Position numbers and translations under genes: made by a program. A stretch of 6,771 bases of DNA from Vulcanimicrobiota bacterium (GTDB lineage: Bacteria > Vulcanimicrobiota > Vulcanimicrobiia > Vulcanimicrobiales > Vulcanimicrobiaceae): NCBI GenBank assembly GCA_019237435.1, contig JAFAHB010000043.1, forward strand, positions 1 through 6,771, in the 5' to 3' direction. The notes below the pieces were generated by a model. It was not told the DNA's origin, ran no database searches, and saw nothing but the letters and a program-made list of their open reading frames with translations. How positions within the stretch are numbered: the stretch's first letter is position 1; every line of letters begins with the position of its first letter. This document shows positions 5,396 to 6,771 of the stretch, piece by piece.

Positions 5396-6414
5396 AGGTT
5401 GCGCTTGACGCGCAACTGACGGTCGGAACCGCGACGGGAATCGGCGAGTACGTTCGAGGGCTAGCAGACGCGCTGCGCGTTCGCGGGCTCGACGTCGCCG
5501 AGCTTCGGCAGCCGTCGCTCGATCCATGGAGGTTCGACCGCCGCGTCGTTTGGGATCAATTCCTCTTACCGAAGCGGGCTCGCGACTCGCAAGCCGCTCT
5601 CCTTCATTGCGCAGCCGGGACCATGCCACGATTTGCCGGCCTGCCGATCGTCGTGACCGTGCACGATTTGGCTTGGCACGAGGCCCAAGCTCATGCACCG
5701 CCTTACGCGCGCTATTATTTTGGGCGCTTTTCGTTGCGCCAATATCGCCGCGCCGCGCGAATCATCGTCGACTCGGCCTTCTCGCGCGACGAGCTGCTGC
5801 GCCTGACCAACGATCTCGATCCTCAACGGATCGTGGTGGTTTATCCCGGAGTCGCAGCAGACTTTTGCAACCTCAAGCGTACGACCGGTGACGGTCGAAC
5901 GATTCTGGTCGTCGGTACCATCGAGCGGCGTAAGAATCTCGAGGTGCTCGTGCGCGCGCTCCCGCGTTTAACCGGCACGCAGCTGGTCGCAATCGGACCG
6001 CAGACGGAGTACGCGCGCGAGTGTGCCGAACTCGCGCGCCGCCTGCAGGTCGCCGATCGGGTCGAGATGCCGGGATACATTCCCCGCGCGGACCTGCTCG
6101 AGCTCTACCGCCGCAGCGCGGTCGCGGCGGTGCCGTCGCGCTACGAAGGCTTCGGTTATGCCGCCGCGCAGGCGCTTTGCGCGGGCGTTCCGTGCGTCGT
6201 ATCTAATTCCAGCTCGCTGCCCGAAGTCGCGGGTATGGACGCGCGCGTCGTCGACGCCGTCGATGCGGATGCCTGGGCGGAGGCGCTGGCGCCGGCGTTG
6301 CGCGGCGATGACGATGCCCGAGCTGCGGCGGCCCGAGATCGCGCAATCGCGCGCTTCGCATGGGCGACGAGCGCCGGGCAAATCGAAAGCGTGTACGTCT
6401 CAGTAAATCGGTGA
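5392..6414 (+). CDS. GT-B fold glycosyltransferase, family 4 type
   Basis: A 340-residue cytosolic or membrane-associated retaining glycosyltransferase that transfers a sugar from a nucleotide-sugar donor, most likely to a surface polysaccharide or lipopolysaccharide precursor. The start is ATG 5392, overlapping the TPR stop. N-terminal Rossmann domain: MKVALDAQL, the glycine loop TGIGEYVRGL (15-24), TVHDLAWHE (89-97) and VDSAFSRDEL (126-135). VYPGV (150-154) leads into the C-terminal nucleotide-sugar domain with GTIERRKNL (175-183; family form GTxxxRKN), MPGYIPRADLLELYRRS, the PSRYEGFG box (248-255) and SNSSSLPEVAG (271-281). The EX7E motif begins with Glu252, but its second position is Gln260 (codon CAG), a notable substitution. 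The domain set resembles mannosyltransferases of the MtfB-like group. The donor and acceptor cannot be read from the sequence. Confidence 0.92.
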   Translation: MKVALDAQLTVGTATGIGEYVRGLADALRVRGLDVAELRQPSLDPWRFDRRVVWDQFLLPKRARDSQAALLHCAAGTMPRFAGLPIVVTVHDLAWHEAQAHAPPYARYYFGRFSLRQYRRAARIIVDSAFSRDELLRLTNDLDPQRIVVVYPGVAADFCNLKRTTGDGRTILVVGTIERRKNLEVLVRALPRLTGTQLVAIGPQTEYARECAELARRLQVADRVEMPGYIPRADLLELYRRSAVAAVPSRYEGFGYAAAQALCAGVPCVVSNSSSLPEVAGMDARVVDAVDADAWAEALAPALRGDDDARAAAARDRAIARFAWATSAGQIESVYVSVNR

Positions 6415-6771
6415 ACCGGACGCGCCGGGCGAAACGCTTCCGTCGTCGGGTGCGAACACCAAGCGCAACGGCAGACTCGAACCGGCTTCCGGCATGGTCA
6501 CGATCGTCACGCGGACGAAACCGTGCGCAGGCACGATATACTGACGCACTTTATAGCGCGAGTACGGTGGAACTTGGTGCGATTGAACGAGGACACCGTC
6601 AATCAAATACGTACCGGTAGCGCGGCCGCCGCGAGGATTTTCGTAAATCGCGATCGACTGCGGTGCGCTCGTTGGATTTTGAACGTTGACGACAAACGAT
6701 TGCAGGACGCCGTAATCGCCTGAGAGAGCCTGCCCGCGCAGATGATTGGGGAGTGGAAGCTGACCAACCGG
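6400..6771 (-). CDS. C-terminal part of an unrecognised beta-rich protein (N-terminus beyond window)
   Basis: On the minus strand the frame is open from the window edge to TGA at 6402-6400, giving 123 visible residues. A TTG at 6606 is not a convincing start, because the same frame continues 55 codons upstream without a stop and with the same character. The visible protein has alternating beta-type stretches (SFVVNVQNPT, QSIAIYENPRGG, TYLIDGVLVQS, RQYIVPAHGFVRVTIVT, SLPLRLVFAPDDG) and a Gly/Ser/Pro tail ending SGSPIY. This suggests a beta-sandwich domain of a secreted or surface protein. I cannot name the family. It converges on the glycosyltransferase, and the last 15 bp of the two genes overlap. 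The plus-strand frames here are short and lack such a pattern, so the minus strand is preferred. Confidence 0.7.
   Translation of the reverse strand, partial: PVGQLPLPNHLRGQALSGDYGVLQSFVVNVQNPTSAPQSIAIYENPRGGRATGTYLIDGVLVQSHQVPPYSRYKVRQYIVPAHGFVRVTIVTMPEAGSSLPLRLVFAPDDGSVSPGASGSPIY

Noticed and set aside
1..6771. CRISPR array, tRNA, rRNA or anti-phage system
   Set aside because: No regularly spaced direct repeats, cloverleaf-like sequence, rRNA segment, Cas, toxin-antitoxin or restriction motif was found on either strand.

Overview
The window is GC-rich, densely coded, and almost all of its genes read left to right. It carries lipopolysaccharide export genes (an LptB-type ATPase and an LptF/LptG permease) and a probable signal-peptide-bearing outer-membrane protein, so the host is a diderm bacterium. 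The order lptB, lptF/G, DUF3084, RuvC-like nuclease resembles what I recall from Cyanobacteria and related diderm Terrabacteria. The palindrome CGATCG occurs 22 times against about 2 expected, which recalls the cyanobacterial HIP1 word. I suspect a Cyanobacteria-related or Eremiobacterota/WPS-2-like lineage, but this is inference from gene order and composition, with no marker gene to prove it.

Layout. Positions 1-681 are the lptB ATPase, cut at its 5' end by the window edge. A 201-bp spacer follows, mostly filled by a 156-bp element with 17-bp terminal inverted repeats and flanking CGAG direct repeats, which looks like a small non-autonomous insertion or a structured RNA. Next are the LptF/G permease (883-1986), a DUF3084 membrane protein (1983-2921) and a small RuvC/YqgF-like nuclease-fold protein (2918-3340). 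These last three are joined by 4-bp stop/start overlaps. After 68 bp with a stem-loop comes an unrecognised exported protein (3409-4491) with a Pro/Ala-rich middle and a beta-strand-rich tail ending in Phe. A 169-bp stretch then holds a stem-loop and an orphan transmembrane-coding segment. That segment is in frame with the following TPR protein (4661-5395) but separated from it by one TGA. A family-4-type glycosyltransferase (5392-6414) overlaps the TPR gene by 4 bp. On the minus strand, the C-terminal part of an unrecognised protein (6400-6771) converges on the glycosyltransferase and overlaps its end.

Taken together this is mostly a cell-envelope locus. LptB and LptF/G power lipopolysaccharide extraction from the inner membrane, the glycosyltransferase probably adds sugars to a surface glycan, and the exported protein probably sits in the outer membrane. 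The DUF3084 protein is translationally coupled to the permease and is the best candidate here for an uncharacterised envelope partner. I found no CRISPR array, tRNA, rRNA, phage gene or defence system. The most unusual items are the MITE-like element inside the lpt operon, the TGA-interrupted TPR gene and the CGATCG enrichment.
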